A DNA stretch of 64,000 bases from Aminobacter sp039907765 (GTDB lineage Bacteria; Pseudomonadota; Alphaproteobacteria; Rhizobiales; Rhizobiaceae): NCBI RefSeq assembly GCF_039907765.1, contig NZ_JARDJI010000003.1:351646-415645 (forward strand), written 5' to 3'. Positions 1 to 8,157 of the stretch are shown one piece after another (within the stretch, counting starts at the first letter, position 1; the number at the start of each line of letters is the position of its first letter). Both the position numbers and the translations under genes were made by a program. The notes under the pieces are model-generated. The model made no database searches. It saw only the letters and a program-made list of their open reading frames with translations, and was not told the DNA's origin.

Positions 1-576
1 TGCCAGCTGGACCGTCTCGGGCAGACTCGCGCCCACCACGACCTCACCGTCCAGATAGACCGGTTCTAGCGGCCGGCTGGCCACATAGGTGCGGACCTCG
101 CCGGGCGGATCGATCGCGGTACCGGTCGCACCGCCCGCGATCACGCCGGCACCGCCGCCAACGGCCGCACCGACCGGTCCGCCGATCACAGCGCCAGCGA
201 TGGCACCGGTGACGCCGCCGACAACGGCGCCCGTATCACCGCCACCTTTTGGCCGATCGACCATGACGACACCGGAATCCGCCGGGCGCTGCGAAAGCAC
301 CACCTGCTGGCCACCGAAATCGCCGACCAGGTAATCGGCGTAGACCCAGCCTTCACCGCCGGATTCCGAGATCGAGCACCATTTGCTGTTGTCGAGACAG
401 CCGCGAAGGATTGTGGACTGGCCTGCCGCAATCACGCCGATGACCGGGTATTGCGGCCCAGGCCCGGCCCTCACATTGAGATCAGCGGTAGCTGAAACCG
501 CGGTCTCGGCAAAAGCCGCGCCCGAAAGTGCCAGGAACGCGCCCAATGTAGCGGGCAGGAACAACGAATGCTTCAT
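1..576 (-). CDS. SH3-domain / DUF1236 secreted protein (3' end cut by window edge)
   Basis: The gene starts at ATG 574-576, with GGAGAAG just upstream, and runs off the left edge; 192 codons are visible. Residues 1-23 form a signal peptide ending in an AFA|ET cleavage site. Residues about 27-84 are a bacterial SH3 (SH3b) domain (LNVRAGPG...YPVIG...GWVYADYLV). Residues about 111-155 are a glycine/alanine-rich hydrophobic stretch like a glycine zipper, so the protein may associate with the envelope. From residue 161 the pattern VRTYVxSRPLEPVYLDGEVVVG is the start of DUF1236, a domain largely confined to rhizobia. SH3b domains often bind cell wall or protein ligands, but no function is known for this combination. 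The C-terminal part of DUF1236 is missing only because of the window boundary. Confidence 0.85.
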   Translation of the reverse strand, partial: MKHSLFLPATLGAFLALSGAAFAETAVSATADLNVRAGPGPQYPVIGVIAAGQSTILRGCLDNSKWCSISESGGEGWVYADYLVGDFGGQQVVLSQRPADSGVVMVDRPKGGGDTGAVVGGVTGAIAGAVIGGPVGAAVGGGAGVIAGGATGTAIDPPGEVRTYVASRPLEPVYLDGEVVVGASLPETVQLA

Positions 577-689
577 CGTTCTTCTCCGTTTGCTTGACCC
601 CTCGGATCGAAAACGGGCCGGGCAACGGTCAGTTCCGCTGCCGAAGGCTCACGATTTGTTCCATTTTCTTGCGGCAGGCGGCAGAAATC

Positions 690-1925
690 TCATCGCTGCA
701 GCTGCCCCACGACCTGCCGGGCCACCTGCTCGCCCGACAGGCGGGCTCCGCCGCAGGTCTGGATCAGCGGTCCGGCAAGGTGCTCCCCGGCGAAATAGAT
801 CCGGTCGGCGACCGGCTGCGCGAGGATGGAACGCGCCTCGGCTCGTCCCGGCCGTGCCGCCGCATAGGCACCGCGGACATATCGCTCGGCCCCCCAGTCG
901 GTCATCATGGCGCGGCCGACATGCCTGCGGCTGTCGTTGCCGAACAGTTCGCACAGACGGTCGACGGCAAAGTCGATGCCGGCGGCCTCTCCCGCAGCCG
1001 ACATCTCCCAGGCGAAATCGCCGCCGATGAAACCGACCATCAGGTCGAGATCGAAAGGAAAGCAGAGGAAATAGATGTCGTGGCGCGCTACGCGCTCGAC
1101 CAGGAGGTCATCGAAGGGCTTCAGGCCCAGGCGCGTGCCGCGGATCTCGAGCGGCAGCTTGGTCAGCATGCCCATGGGCAGGTCGAAGAACGCCGTCATA
1201 TGCGCGTCCGGCAATGCCGGCGAGAAGGCGATCTCCTCGAAGGCGAGCACCGCCGGGGAAGCCGTGACGATCGCCGCGCGGGCCTGCAAGGTGCCGCGCT
1301 CGGTCTCGCACGCGACACCCGGACCGTCCCAGTGGATCCGCTTCACCGGCGTCGACAGCTCCACCGGCACGTCCGCGCCGAAGCGCGCCACCAGCGCGCC
1401 GTAGCCCTCCCAGGTGAAGTAGTTCGGGTCGAGATCCGCCGCCGCCTTGAAATCGGCGATGGAAATCTCGTCCTCATCGGAACCGAAATCCATCGGGCCC
1501 GAGAAGGTCGCGGCGGCGCGCGACGAGCGCCCTTTGGCCAGCAGCGCGCCCAGGCGATCGTCGTCACCGGAGTGGCTTTCCATGAGCGCCGCGATAGCGG
1601 CATCGGCCGCCTTGACCTGTGCCTCCTCCGCCTCGCTGGCCTTTCGCCCGCGATAGTAGAGATGATCGATGTTCATGTCGTGATGATGCAGCGTCCAGCC
1701 GGAGACCTGGGCCTCGGGGAAATAGGGATTGCGGTCCGCGGCATGCAGCCAGGCGCAGCCGATATCGAAAGGCACGCCGAAATGCGCGTCGCTGGTCCAG
1801 GCGCGTCCGCCGATGCGGTCCATGGCTTCCAGCAGCCGGAAGTTGAGGCCGGCGTTGCGCAGGACTTTTGCCGCCGAAAGACCGGCAGAACCTGCCCCGA
1901 TGATCACGACATCGACATCTTCCAT
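690..1925 (-). CDS. FAD-dependent amine oxidase (flavin monoamine oxidase family)
   Basis: A 411-residue flavoprotein. The start MEDVDVVII at 1925 is preceded by AGGGGG about eight bases upstream; a longer reading frame upstream has no family similarity. Residues 8-15 (IIGAGSAG) are the dinucleotide-binding loop, followed by RIGGRAWTS typical of amine oxidases. The C-terminal YFAGEHLAGPLIQTCGGA matches the second FAD contact and is followed by a helix. The family oxidises primary or polyamine substrates to aldehydes with release of H2O2. The exact substrate cannot be read from the sequence. It stands alone, divergent from the transglycosylase gene to its right. Confidence 0.88.
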   Translation of the reverse strand: MEDVDVVIIGAGSAGLSAAKVLRNAGLNFRLLEAMDRIGGRAWTSDAHFGVPFDIGCAWLHAADRNPYFPEAQVSGWTLHHHDMNIDHLYYRGRKASEAEEAQVKAADAAIAALMESHSGDDDRLGALLAKGRSSRAAATFSGPMDFGSDEDEISIADFKAAADLDPNYFTWEGYGALVARFGADVPVELSTPVKRIHWDGPGVACETERGTLQARAAIVTASPAVLAFEEIAFSPALPDAHMTAFFDLPMGMLTKLPLEIRGTRLGLKPFDDLLVERVARHDIYFLCFPFDLDLMVGFIGGDFAWEMSAAGEAAGIDFAVDRLCELFGNDSRRHVGRAMMTDWGAERYVRGAYAAARPGRAEARSILAQPVADRIYFAGEHLAGPLIQTCGGARLSGEQVARQVVGQLQR

Positions 1926-2092
1926 CGATTTTCCCCCTCTCGCCACATTCACAGCTTGATCGTATGCGAGTTTTTTGCCACCAGCCATTGCATGCTGGCG
2001 GGGACATGAACGCCTTCTTAACGATGACAAGAGAGCGTTTGGCTGGCAACATCCCTCCCAAGGGTTCACGATTCAGGCATCAGGAGAACGGC

Positions 2093-2911
2093 ATGGCAGT
2101 ATTTGCCAGAGTGAAGACTTTTGCTGCGGCTTCCGCCATGCTGGCGGCCACCGCGAGCGTCGCGCTTGCTGCCCCTTGCGGCAACGACAAGGGCGGATTC
2201 GACGCGTGGAAGGCGCAGTTCGCGCAGGAAGCGGCGGCCAATGGCATCCAGGGCAAGGCGCTCGACGCCCTGTCCCAGACGACCTATGCAACCAAGACGA
2301 TCTTTGCCGACCGCAACCAGAAGAGCTTCAAGCTGTCGCTCGACCAATTCATGATCAAGCGCGGCGGCAAGGCGATCGCTTCCAAGGGCAAGACCATCAA
2401 GAAGCAGAATGCGGCCCTGTTCGAGAGCATCGAGGCCAGCTACGGCGTGCCTGCCGGCCCGCTGATCGCCATCTGGGGCATGGAGACCGGCTTCGGCGGC
2501 TTCATGGGCAACCAGCACACGCTGTCGGCCGTCGCCACACTCGCATACGACTGCCGCCGCTCGGAGTACTTCACCGACCAGCTCTATGCCGCACTGAAAC
2601 TGATCCAGAACGGCAATCTTTCTCCCAGCGCCATTGGCGCCGCGCACGGCGAGATCGGCCAGACCCAGTTCCTGCCGGTCAACGTGCTCAAGTTCGGCGT
2701 CGACGGCGACGGCAACGGGCGCATCGACATGATCCGCTCCAAGGCCGACGCGCTGGCCTCGACGGCCAACTTCCTGCGCGGCCACGGCTGGAGCGCCGGC
2801 GGCGGCTATCAGCCCGGCCAGGCCAATTTCGGGGCGCTGCAGGGCTGGAATGCGGCCAGCGTCTACCAGCAGGCCATCGCCATCATTGGCGCCGAGATCG
2901 ATGGAAACTGA
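2093..2911 (+). CDS. Lytic murein transglycosylase, MltB-like (GH103)
   Basis: A 272-residue periplasmic enzyme that cleaves peptidoglycan glycan strands between MurNAc and GlcNAc with formation of 1,6-anhydro ends. The start at 2093 follows AGGAG. Residues 1-26 are a signal peptide (cleavage ALA|APCG), and Cys29 is probably not a lipobox because no [LVI][AS][GA]C pattern is present. IWGMETGFGG gives the catalytic glutamate at Glu131, and GEIGQTQFLP is the conserved substrate-cleft motif. VDGDGNGRIDM-SKADALASTANFL is the family hallmark further on. A strong terminator follows at 2989-3016. The downstream peptidoglycan-binding domain found in some relatives is absent. Confidence 0.92.
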   Translation: MAVFARVKTFAAASAMLAATASVALAAPCGNDKGGFDAWKAQFAQEAAANGIQGKALDALSQTTYATKTIFADRNQKSFKLSLDQFMIKRGGKAIASKGKTIKKQNAALFESIEASYGVPAGPLIAIWGMETGFGGFMGNQHTLSAVATLAYDCRRSEYFTDQLYAALKLIQNGNLSPSAIGAAHGEIGQTQFLPVNVLKFGVDGDGNGRIDMIRSKADALASTANFLRGHGWSAGGGYQPGQANFGALQGWNAASVYQQAIAIIGAEIDGN

Positions 2912-2988
2912 CCTTCCGCACGGTTTCGCAATGTCAGGATGATTTCCTGGCACGCTGGCGAAAACGGTCAGCACGACACATGTTTGGA

Positions 2989-3016
2989 AGCCCGGTGGCC
3001 CCACCGGGCTTTTTTC
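2989..3016 (+). terminator. Rho-independent terminator after the transglycosylase gene
   Basis: A perfect 10-bp stem, AGCCCGGTGG/CCACCGGGCT, with a two-base loop is followed by TTTTTTC. It lies 78 bases after the transglycosylase stop codon and before the next gene's start at 3065. Confidence 0.9.
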
Positions 3017-3064
3017 ATGCGGCCAATGCGCCACCAATCCGGGTAGCGCGAGAGAGGTAGTCAG

Positions 3065-3583
3065 ATGAAGTCAGCGAGCGGACAGCCAGCCGATATCTCG
3101 GCGTTCGGCAATTTCGAGGGCTATTCCCACCACGCCAAGACCGTCGCGCCGGAGCCGCCCGTCACCGCCGGCGGCGGCCTGCTCAAATGGTACGACATCG
3201 CCCACCAGGACGCTGCGGTGGCGCGCGAGACCCGCGCCCTGGCGCAACGCTTCCTCGCAGCCGAGACGGCGACCGGGCGCCTCTGCCTCGAGGGCGAGCT
3301 GGGTTTCGTCATCCTCCACCGCTGCGGCGGCGATTTTCACTTCCTGCTGGTAAGCTCGTGGCGCAATGCCAACGAGATGTGGGAGACGGTCTACGCCAAG
3401 ACGGCCGACCAGCCCGACTTTTCGCTGCTGCCGCTGCCGGGGCCGCATCGCGCGACCTTCTGCGTCTGGGAACTGGCCGCAATCAATCACGAGCGGCAAG
3501 CCTTCGGGCGGTATCTGTACTCGCGGCGCGACGACGCCGCCAAGCGGGTCTATCTGGCGGACATGTACAGCGGCGGAGCGTAG
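3065..3583 (+). CDS. Conserved hypothetical protein, 172 residues
   Basis: I do not recognise this family. The start at 3065 is preceded by GAGAGAGGTAG. The protein is soluble, with no signal peptide or membrane segment. It is rich in aromatic residues and histidine: WYDIAHQD near residue 42, LHRCGGDFHFLLVSSWRNANEMWETVY at about 84-110, and FCVWELAAINHERQAFGRYL near 131-150. The compact size and the regularly spaced Trp/His residues suggest a small folded domain rather than a random frame. It sits directly after a terminator, with a cupin remnant behind it. Coding is judged real from the codon pattern, ribosome binding site and lack of competing genes. Confidence 0.7.
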   Translation: MKSASGQPADISAFGNFEGYSHHAKTVAPEPPVTAGGGLLKWYDIAHQDAAVARETRALAQRFLAAETATGRLCLEGELGFVILHRCGGDFHFLLVSSWRNANEMWETVYAKTADQPDFSLLPLPGPHRATFCVWELAAINHERQAFGRYLYSRRDDAAKRVYLADMYSGGA

Positions 3584-3584
3584 G

Positions 3585-3713
3585 CTGGAAGAGGAGCATG
3601 CCTACATCCTCGAGGGCTGCTTGACGCTGAAGCTCGGCCAACGGCGCTACGTGATAACGGCGCGCGGTTCCCGCTACGGATCGTCCGATACGACGATGAA
3701 TAGGGCATTTCCA
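3585..3713 (+). pseudogene. Remnant of a cupin domain (probably cupin or XRE-cupin regulator)
   Basis: Immediately after the 172-residue gene, a reading frame without its own start encodes about 43 residues including EEHAYILEGCLTLKLGQ, RRYVITARGSRYGSSD and TTMNRAF. This follows the cupin pattern EExxYVLEGxLTLxLGxxxYxLxAGDSxxxxAxxPHAFRN closely. The AGD turn has become ARG and the second histidine is lost. Both ends of the domain are absent. It looks like the eroded tail of a cupin gene left by deletion. What the parent protein did cannot be told. Confidence 0.55.
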
Positions 3714-3753
3714 GCGGCTACATCCGTGCAAGACCGGCACGGAAAGGAACGAC

Positions 3754-4698
3754 ATGACGGCAGACACATCCGGGCTGCGTGATGTCTGGCGCGGCGGCGT
3801 CGCCACCTGGGAATGCGACGAGATGGGCCACATGAACACGCGCTTCTATGTAGCGCGCAGCGTGGAGGCCGTCGCCATGACGTTCGGCCTCGCCGGCCTG
3901 CCGCTGCTGTTCGCGCCCGCCTCGGCGACGACGCTGGCCGTCACCAGCATGCATATCCGCTTCCTGCGCGAGGCGCGTGCGGGAACCTCGATGCACATGA
4001 CCGCCGGCTTCACGTCCATTGGCGACACCAGTGCCGACATCGTGGTCATGATGTTCGACAGCGCCTCGGGCGAATGTGCCGCGACCTTCCGCATCGGCCT
4101 GAGCCATGTCGAGGTCGCGAACGGTGCCGCGCGGGCCTGGCCGGAAGCGTTCGCCACGCGTGTCGCGTCGGATCTCGCCGACACGCCGAAGCTGGCATTG
4201 CCGCGAAGCACAGGTGAACTGCCGGCAACCACGTCCGCCTCGGGCGCGCGGGCAAGGGAGCTCGGCTTGCGCCAGCTCGGCCAGGGCGCAGTGCAGCAGC
4301 AGGCCTGCGATCCCTTCGGAAAGATGCTGCCTCAGGGCTTCGTCGCGGCGATTGCCGACAGCGTCCGCAACATCATCACCCCGCTGCGCGAACTTTGCGC
4401 CCGTCACAGCGACCGCAACGGCCCCCATTTTGGCGCAGCCGCGCTCGAATTCCTGATCCTGGTCGACGACATGCCTGGCAACGGCGACTGCTGGGAGGTA
4501 CGCTCCGGCCTCGCCCGCGCCGACGGCCGCACCATGAACATCGTCAACTGGATGCTCGATCCGTTCTCCGGCCGCGCCTTCGGTACGATGGAGGTGATCG
4601 CCATCTGCTTCGACCTCGAGGCGCGCCGGCTGATTCCGATCGCGCCGGCGGCCCAGGCCGAACTGGCAGGCTGGACCATACCGGGTCTTGCTCTCTGA
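3754..4698 (+). CDS. Double hotdog-fold acyl-CoA thioesterase-like protein
   Basis: A 314-residue protein, start ATG at 3754 with GGAAAGGAAC upstream. Near the N terminus, WECDEMGHMNTRFYVARSVEA (about residues 19-39) is the DxxGHMNxxxY active-site signature of the 4-hydroxybenzoyl-CoA thioesterase/YbgC hotdog family, with Asp22 as the likely catalytic acid. A second hotdog-like half occupies roughly residues 180-300 (HFGAAALEFLILVDD, TMNIVNWMLDPFSGRAFGTMEVIAI). The length is about twice that of a single-domain thioesterase, so the two halves probably pack as an internal dimer. It should hydrolyse an acyl-CoA, but the acyl group is unknown. It converges on the aldehyde dehydrogenase gene across a terminator. 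Confidence 0.72.
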   Translation: MTADTSGLRDVWRGGVATWECDEMGHMNTRFYVARSVEAVAMTFGLAGLPLLFAPASATTLAVTSMHIRFLREARAGTSMHMTAGFTSIGDTSADIVVMMFDSASGECAATFRIGLSHVEVANGAARAWPEAFATRVASDLADTPKLALPRSTGELPATTSASGARARELGLRQLGQGAVQQQACDPFGKMLPQGFVAAIADSVRNIITPLRELCARHSDRNGPHFGAAALEFLILVDDMPGNGDCWEVRSGLARADGRTMNIVNWMLDPFSGRAFGTMEVIAICFDLEARRLIPIAPAAQAELAGWTIPGLAL

Positions 4699-4704
4699 CC
4701 CCGC

Positions 4705-4738
4705 AAACGAAAACGCCGCCCGCTTTCGCGGACGGCGC
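4705..4738 (-). terminator. Terminator of the ALDH7 gene (minus strand)
   Basis: Read on the minus strand, CGCCGTCCGC-GAAA-GCGGGCGGCG forms a ten-pair stem with one mismatch and is followed by TTTTCGTTT. It lies just beyond the dehydrogenase stop codon at 4762. Confidence 0.75.
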
Positions 4739-4761
4739 TCGGAGTCGGTCGGCTTGCCCGG

Positions 4762-6276
4762 TCAGTCGATATCGAAAGACACGCCCTGGGCCAGCGGCAG
4801 CGCCTTGGAGTAGTTCACCGTGTTGGTGGCGCGGCGCATATAGGCCTTCCAGGCATCCGAGCCGCTCTCGCGGCCGCCGCCGGTCTCCTTCTCGCCACCG
4901 AAGGCGCCGCCGATTTCGGCGCCCGAGGTGCCGATATTGACGTTGGCGATGCCGCAGTCCGAGCCTTCGACCGACAGGAAGCGCTCGGCCTCCTGCAGGT
5001 CGAGCGTGAAGATCGACGACGACAGGCCGGCGCCGACTTCGTTGTGCAACTCCAGCACCTGGTCGAAATCGGAATACTTCATCACGTAGAGGATCGGCGC
5101 GAAGGTTTCTTCCAGCACCGGGCCAACCTGGCCCGGCATCTCCACCAGAGCCGGCTTGACGTAGTAGGCGCCGTCATGGCCCTGGTCGACGCGGGCGCCG
5201 CCGGTGATCTTACCGCCGTGCTCGCCGGCTTCCTTCAGCGCCTTCTGCATGCCGTCGAAGGCGGCCTTGTCGATCAGCGGACCGACGAGCGCCGAGCTCT
5301 CAAGGGGGCTTCCGACCGAGACGCTCTCATAGGCCTTCTTGAGGCGCGGGACGAGCGTCTCGTAGACGCTGTCATGCACGAACAGGCGGCGCATGGTGGT
5401 GCAGCGCTGGCCGGCGGTGCCCATGGCGCCAAAGGCAATCGCCCGCAGCGCCATGTCGAGATTGGCCGAGGGGCAGACGATGCCGGCATTGTTGCCGCCG
5501 AGCTCGAGGATGGCTCGGGCGAAGCGCTTGGCGAGGCGCGGGCCGACGTCGCGGCCCATGCGGGTCGAGCCGGTGGCCGACACCAGCGGCACCTTCGGGT
5601 TGTCGACCAGCACCTCGCCGACGGCGCGGTCGCCGATCAGCACCTGCGACAGGCCTTCGGGCGCGTCAGTGCCGAAGCGGGCCGCGGCGCGCTTGAAGAT
5701 CGCCTCGCAGGCGAGCGCGGTCAGCGGCGTCTTTTCCGATGGCTTCCACACCACCGAGTTGCCGCAGACGAAGGCAAGCGCGGCGTTCCACGACCACACC
5801 GCGACGGGGAAGTTGAAGGCCGAGATGACGCCGACGACGCCGAGCGGGTGCCAGGTCTCCATCATGCGATGGCCGGCGCGCTCGGTGGCGATGGTCAGGC
5901 CGTAGAGCTGGCGCGACAGGCCGACGGCGAAGTCGCAGATGTCGATCATTTCCTGGACTTCGCCCAGGCCTTCCGACGGGATCTTGCCGACTTCGATCGA
6001 CACCAGGCGGCCGAGATCGGCCTTGGCGGCGCGCAGTTCCTCGCCGAGCAGGCGAACGAGCTCGCCGCGCTTCGGCGCCGGCACGTTGCGCCAGGCCTTG
6101 AAGGCCTTGTCGGCACGCTCGATGGCCTTGCCGGCTTGGGTGGGCGAAATCGACGTCAGCGCGCCGATCTGCTCGCCGGTCACCGGGCTGCGCACGATCA
6201 GGTCGCCGCCGGTGTAGTCGGCCTTGGCGACGCCGAGCCGTTCGAGAAGTGCCGCGGTTTCGCTGATCACGTTCAT
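4762..6276 (-). CDS. amaB: ALDH7-family aldehyde dehydrogenase (L-2-aminoadipate-6-semialdehyde / piperideine-6-carboxylate dehydrogenase)
   Basis: A 504-residue NAD(P)-dependent dehydrogenase. The start MNVISETAALLERLG at 6276 is chosen because the 40 residues upstream in the same frame are not family-like. ISAFNFP gives Asn155, ELGGNNAG gives the general base Glu258, and TAGQRCTTMRR gives the catalytic Cys292. The C-terminal SGAEIGGAFGGEKETGG followed by RESGSDAWKAYMRR is the diagnostic ALDH7 (antiquitin/AmaB/Pcd) signature. The family oxidises aminoadipate semialdehyde in lysine catabolism. The usual partners, such as a lysine aminotransferase or FAD oxidase, are not adjacent; the nearby amine oxidase is separated and divergently arranged. 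The lysine role is therefore by family only. Confidence 0.87.
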   Translation of the reverse strand: MNVISETAALLERLGVAKADYTGGDLIVRSPVTGEQIGALTSISPTQAGKAIERADKAFKAWRNVPAPKRGELVRLLGEELRAAKADLGRLVSIEVGKIPSEGLGEVQEMIDICDFAVGLSRQLYGLTIATERAGHRMMETWHPLGVVGVISAFNFPVAVWSWNAALAFVCGNSVVWKPSEKTPLTALACEAIFKRAAARFGTDAPEGLSQVLIGDRAVGEVLVDNPKVPLVSATGSTRMGRDVGPRLAKRFARAILELGGNNAGIVCPSANLDMALRAIAFGAMGTAGQRCTTMRRLFVHDSVYETLVPRLKKAYESVSVGSPLESSALVGPLIDKAAFDGMQKALKEAGEHGGKITGGARVDQGHDGAYYVKPALVEMPGQVGPVLEETFAPILYVMKYSDFDQVLELHNEVGAGLSSSIFTLDLQEAERFLSVEGSDCGIANVNIGTSGAEIGGAFGGEKETGGGRESGSDAWKAYMRRATNTVNYSKALPLAQGVSFDID

Positions 6277-6526
6277 GCTGAGTACCTTTCCTCGTTCCTC
6301 ACCCGCCGCCGGCGCACAGCTCGCGTTTCGTCTGTCGCGGGCCGCGGCGGCCATAGTTTCGTTTCTCCGCAGCAAAGGCCGGGAGACGCTTGGCACTGCC
6401 TATAGCCTGTAAGGCCACCCGAACGCCACACCGGTGATTGCTCCGCACGGTCTGTCCGGCGCATTGCATGGCTGTGGCCCAGTGGCGGGAGGCCAGGGCG
6501 GTCGTTGCTGGAGTTTTGGAGGGCTG

Positions 6527-6652
6527 AAAAAACAACACCCGCCGGGGGAGGAGGTCCGGCGGGTGTCGTATTGGTGGCCAGCGTCTGGGAGGAGGTAGGC
6601 GCTGACCTATTCGTCGAGGTCTGGGAGGAGGTAGGCCCCGACAAATTCGATG
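6527..6652 (-). ncRNA. alpha-r14 (NfeR1/Smr14C2-like) trans-acting small RNA
   Basis: On the minus strand, three exact copies of the anti-Shine-Dalgarno word CCTCCTCCC occur within 86 bases (6623-6631, 6587-6595, 6546-6554). The last copy lies in the loop of a perfect 11-bp hairpin, ACACCCGCCGG/CCGGCGGGTGT (6535-6566), which is followed by a U-run read from 6532-6527, a classic intrinsic terminator. Placing the 5' end near 6652, after a CTAGAT -10-like element at about 6659-6664, gives roughly 125 nt. That matches the alpha-r14 family of Sinorhizobium meliloti (NfeR1), which has three unpaired CCUCCUCCC motifs and silences ABC-transporter mRNAs. The two upstream copies sit in a duplicated TACCTCCTCCCAGA context. 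The 5' end is inferred. Confidence 0.85.
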
Positions 6653-6843
6653 AGTGATATCTAGCCCCGCAGGTTCGGGTTTTAAAGTGTTGATATTGCA
6701 TAGGAGCATTGCATATTGTGCAATGCAGCAGAATTGACGCGCTGCAACATCAAAAGGACGCTGCGGAAGCTGGGGCGAGCCTGCCAGGTGGCGCGGAACT
6801 TCCGGCTGGCCTGCCGGTTAATTGGCATCGTCAGGGGCATGCC

Positions 6844-7479
6844 ATGATCGACTATCGGCCGGCGCGCCTCAACATGGTGGAGCGCCAGATCGCAAGGCGC
6901 GGCGTCAGCGACCTCGCCGTGCTCGAAGCCATGTCCGAAGTGCCGCGCGAGGAATTCGTTCCCGAGAACCTGCGCGACTACGCCTATGAAGACACGGCCC
7001 TGCCGATCGACGGGTACCAGACGATTTCGCAGCCCTATATCGTGGCGCTCATGGCTTCGGCCGGCGAATTGTCGCCAGGGCAGAAGGTTCTCGAGATCGG
7101 CACCGGCTCCGGCTATGCGGCGGCCGTCATGGCGCGGATCGTGTCCCGCGTCGTTACCATCGAGCGACTGGCGTCGCTCGCCGACACCGCACGCATGCGC
7201 CTGACCCGGCTGGGTTACGGCAACGTCGAGGTGGTGACCGGCGACGGCGTTGCCGGTTGCGAGGCCGAGGCTCCATTCGATGCCATCCTGTCCGCTGCCG
7301 GTTCGCGCAGGATTCCGCCGGCCTGGAAAAGCCAGCTCGCCATAGGCGGCAGGCTGGTGATGCCGCTGGGCCCCTTGGGCGACCAGATCCTGGTCAAGGT
7401 CACCCGCCTGAAGGACGACGACTATGTGGAGAAGGCGCTCGCCGCGGTTCGCTTCGTCCCGCTGATCGGCGGCGGCTGA
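6844..7479 (+). CDS. pcm: Protein-L-isoaspartate O-methyltransferase
   Basis: A 211-residue cytosolic repair enzyme that uses S-adenosylmethionine to methylate L-isoaspartyl residues formed in damaged proteins. The start MIDYRPARLNMVERQI at 6844 is the usual N terminus of the family. TISQPYIVALM (residues 60-70) is the PCMT-specific substrate motif and VLEIGTGSGYAA (82-93) is the SAM-binding motif I, with VVTIERL and DAILSAAG following. It is transcribed away from the small RNA and ends 2 bp before the converging GNAT gene. Confidence 0.93.
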   Translation: MIDYRPARLNMVERQIARRGVSDLAVLEAMSEVPREEFVPENLRDYAYEDTALPIDGYQTISQPYIVALMASAGELSPGQKVLEIGTGSGYAAAVMARIVSRVVTIERLASLADTARMRLTRLGYGNVEVVTGDGVAGCEAEAPFDAILSAAGSRRIPPAWKSQLAIGGRLVMPLGPLGDQILVKVTRLKDDDYVEKALAAVRFVPLIGGG

Positions 7480-7481
7480 AT

Positions 7482-8051
7482 TCAGCCCGTGCCGCCCTTC
7501 GCCCGGAACATGCGCTCGGGCATGGAGCCGGGATCCGGCGGCAGGCTGGTGCCGCCATTCAGCGGAAGCTGCATGAAGACGGTGTCGAGCCAGCGGCCAT
7601 GCTTGTAGCCGGAGCCGTCCAGCCGGCCCGAATGCTGGAACCCGAGCCTCTCATGCAGGCGCACCGACGCGCTGTCCGCGTGGCCGTCGCCGATCACGGC
7701 GATGATCTGGCGGAAGCCGAGCTTTGCCGCCTCCTCGATCAGTACCTCCATCAGCGCCTTGCCGATGCCGGCACCCTTGGCGTCGGGCGCGATGTAGATC
7801 GAATCCTCGACAATGAACCGGTAGGCCGGCCGGGCCCGGAACGGTCCGGCATAGGCATAGCCGACGATCCGGCCCTGCCGTTCGGCGACGAGATAGGGAT
7901 AGTTGCCGGCGCTCAGGGTCTCGAACCGCACCCCCATCTCCGCCCGTGTCGGCGGCTCCAGCTCATAGCTTGCCGTGCCGTTCAGCACCGCGTCGGCATA
8001 GATTTCGGTGATGCGGTCGAGATCGCCCGCCAAAGCGTGTCGGATCGTCAT
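7482..8051 (-). CDS. GNAT N-acetyltransferase, phosphinothricin acetyltransferase-like
   Basis: A 189-residue acetyltransferase. ATG at 8051 (MTIRHALAGDLDRITEIY) is preferred over a GTG two codons upstream. Residues 82-103 carry the acetyl-CoA loop (IYIAPDAKGAGIGKALMEVL), and the pattern EIYADAVLNGTASYELEPPTRAEM is typical of the PAT/Bar/MnaT group, which acetylates phosphinothricin-like compounds or methionine sulfoximine. The natural substrate is not known from sequence. It converges on pcm with only two bases between the stop codons, so both genes probably terminate by reading into one another. Confidence 0.86.
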   Translation of the reverse strand: MTIRHALAGDLDRITEIYADAVLNGTASYELEPPTRAEMGVRFETLSAGNYPYLVAERQGRIVGYAYAGPFRARPAYRFIVEDSIYIAPDAKGAGIGKALMEVLIEEAAKLGFRQIIAVIGDGHADSASVRLHERLGFQHSGRLDGSGYKHGRWLDTVFMQLPLNGGTSLPPDPGSMPERMFRAKGGTG

Positions 8052-8157
8052 GCTCACTATTTAGGCAGCCTGTGTTTCTGCCACCCATAAGAGCAAATCG
8101 TTCCGGAAATGGAAAGGGCCGAGATGCATTTCGAGGCGATTTGCGGCAGGCCCCCCC

